Positions 4,956 to 5,526 of a stretch of 5,526 nt of DNA are shown in pieces. The translations under genes were made by a program, and so were the position numbers. The notes beneath the pieces are model-generated. The model searched no databases. It was not told where the DNA came from and saw only the letters and a list, made by a program, of their open reading frames with translations. How positions within the stretch are numbered: the stretch's first letter is position 1; every line of letters starts with the position of its first letter. The stretch is from Alphaproteobacteria bacterium. GTDB taxonomy: Bacteria > Pseudomonadota > Alphaproteobacteria > Rhizobiales > Aestuariivirgaceae. The stretch covers positions 1-5,526 of the forward strand of contig JAJRRZ010000266.1 in assembly GCA_024279045.1 (NCBI GenBank), in the 5' to 3' direction.

Positions 4956-5526
4956 GTGTTGGTGATAATGGCGTGGCAGGCCCGTGCGGTGATGTGGCGG
5001 GGCTGGTGCTGGCCGGCGGGCTGGCGCGGCGCATGGGTGGGCGGCACAAGGCTTTCCTGGAGCTGAAAGGCAAGCCGTTGATCGGGCATGTGCTGGGGCG
5101 TTTGCGTCCACAGGTGGCACATGTGGCCATCAGCGCCAATGACCAAGGCGAGCGATTGCGTGGGTTGCGTGGCGTGGAGGCTGTGTTGCCTGACCCGTTG
5201 CCTGGACATGCGGGGCCGTTGGCGGGCATTCTGGCTGGGCTGCTGTGGTTGCGTGAAAAACACCCGGAGGTGCCGTGGTTGCTCTCCGTGGCGGTGGATA
5301 CGCCGTTTTTTCCCGCTGATCTGTGCGCCCGTCTGCGCGCGGCGGTGGATGAAGACGGGGTGGAGATGGCTGTTGCCTGTTCCGGTGGGCGTATGCATCC
5401 GGTGTTCGGGCTGTGGCCGGTGCATCTTGCCGAAGAATTGCGCCAGGCATTGCAGCAGCCGGAAATACGCAAGGTTGCAAGGTTTGTGTCTCGCTTTCGA
5501 GTTGCTAAGGTTTCTTTCGATCAGCC
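4952..5526 (+). CDS. mobA: MobA-type molybdenum cofactor guanylyltransferase (3' end cut by the window)
   Basis: MobA transfers GMP from GTP to Mo-molybdopterin, giving the guanine dinucleotide cofactor used by DMSO-reductase-family enzymes in the cytoplasm. The frame is open from GTG 4952 to the edge (191 codons), nearly the full family length of about 190-210. Motifs are the nucleotide loop GLVLAGGLARRMGG (17-30) with Lys33, KPLIGHVLGRL, LPDPLPGHAGPLAG (about 80-92), VDTPF with the metal-binding Asp116, and HPVFGLW (from 149). The residue before Lys33 is His in GRHKAF, where GxDK is common. The GTG overlaps the stop of the ABC gene (GTGA), implying coupled translation; no Shine-Dalgarno site is evident, and GTG 4973 or 4994 are alternatives. 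A MobA-like nucleotidyltransferase for another molybdopterin cofactor (MocA) is less likely but cannot be excluded. Confidence 0.88.
   Translation, partial: MSVGDNGVAGPCGDVAGLVLAGGLARRMGGRHKAFLELKGKPLIGHVLGRLRPQVAHVAISANDQGERLRGLRGVEAVLPDPLPGHAGPLAGILAGLLWLREKHPEVPWLLSVAVDTPFFPADLCARLRAAVDEDGVEMAVACSGGRMHPVFGLWPVHLAEELRQALQQPEIRKVARFVSRFRVAKVSFDQ

Noticed and set aside
3744..5120. 458-codon minus-strand open frames opposite the ABC gene and mobA
   Set aside because: Pro/Ala/Arg/His-rich translations arise from the reverse strand of very GC-rich genes with high GC3. The + strand has full ABC and MobA motif sets.
1..5526. CRISPR array, tRNA or rRNA
   Set aside because: I see no regularly spaced repeats beyond the single two-unit tandem, and no cloverleaf or rRNA-like sequence.

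Overview
The window looks like chromosomal DNA of a GC-rich proteobacterium. The tungstate/molybdate-type ABC ATPase resembles betaproteobacterial and related gammaproteobacterial proteins, but the sequence alone does not fix the genus. Almost all genes on the + strand use G/C-ending codons. The stretch from about 3060 to 3960 is visibly richer in A/T than its flanks.

Layout. (1) Positions 3-1834 hold the end of a [NiFe]-hydrogenase maturation operon: the C-terminal two thirds of hypD, then complete hypE, overlapping by ATGA. (2) Positions 1920-2642 encode a small membrane protein of the NicO/UreH/NiCoT type with a very His-rich loop, probably the nickel supply for the hydrogenase. (3) Positions 2741-3028 on the - strand hold a degraded HigA/XRE-type antitoxin-like gene. 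Its helix-turn-helix lies out of frame between two compensating indels. A perfect 24-bp palindrome sits just upstream of its start. (4) Positions 3253-3777 encode a stand-alone cyclic-nucleotide-binding-fold protein with no DNA-binding domain. The position of its phosphate-binding arginine is occupied by histidine. (5) Positions 3778-4088 contain no gene that I can support. They hold a nested inverted-repeat structure (about 3770-3958) that looks like a small non-autonomous mobile element or a large structured terminator region. (6) Positions 4089-4955 encode a TupC-like oxyanion ABC ATPase. It overlaps (GTGA) the start of a mobA-type molybdenum cofactor guanylyltransferase that runs off the right edge.

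The genes share a theme of metal cofactors. HypD and HypE assemble the Fe(CN)2CO part of the NiFe site and the membrane protein would supply nickel. The ATPase/MobA pair would import molybdate or tungstate and finish the pterin cofactor. Between these two modules lies a patch of decayed and repetitive DNA, the sort of place where insertions accumulate. No complete novel system is evident. The items most worth a second look are the double-frameshifted antitoxin with its palindrome, the nested inverted-repeat element, and the atypical cyclic-nucleotide-fold protein between them.
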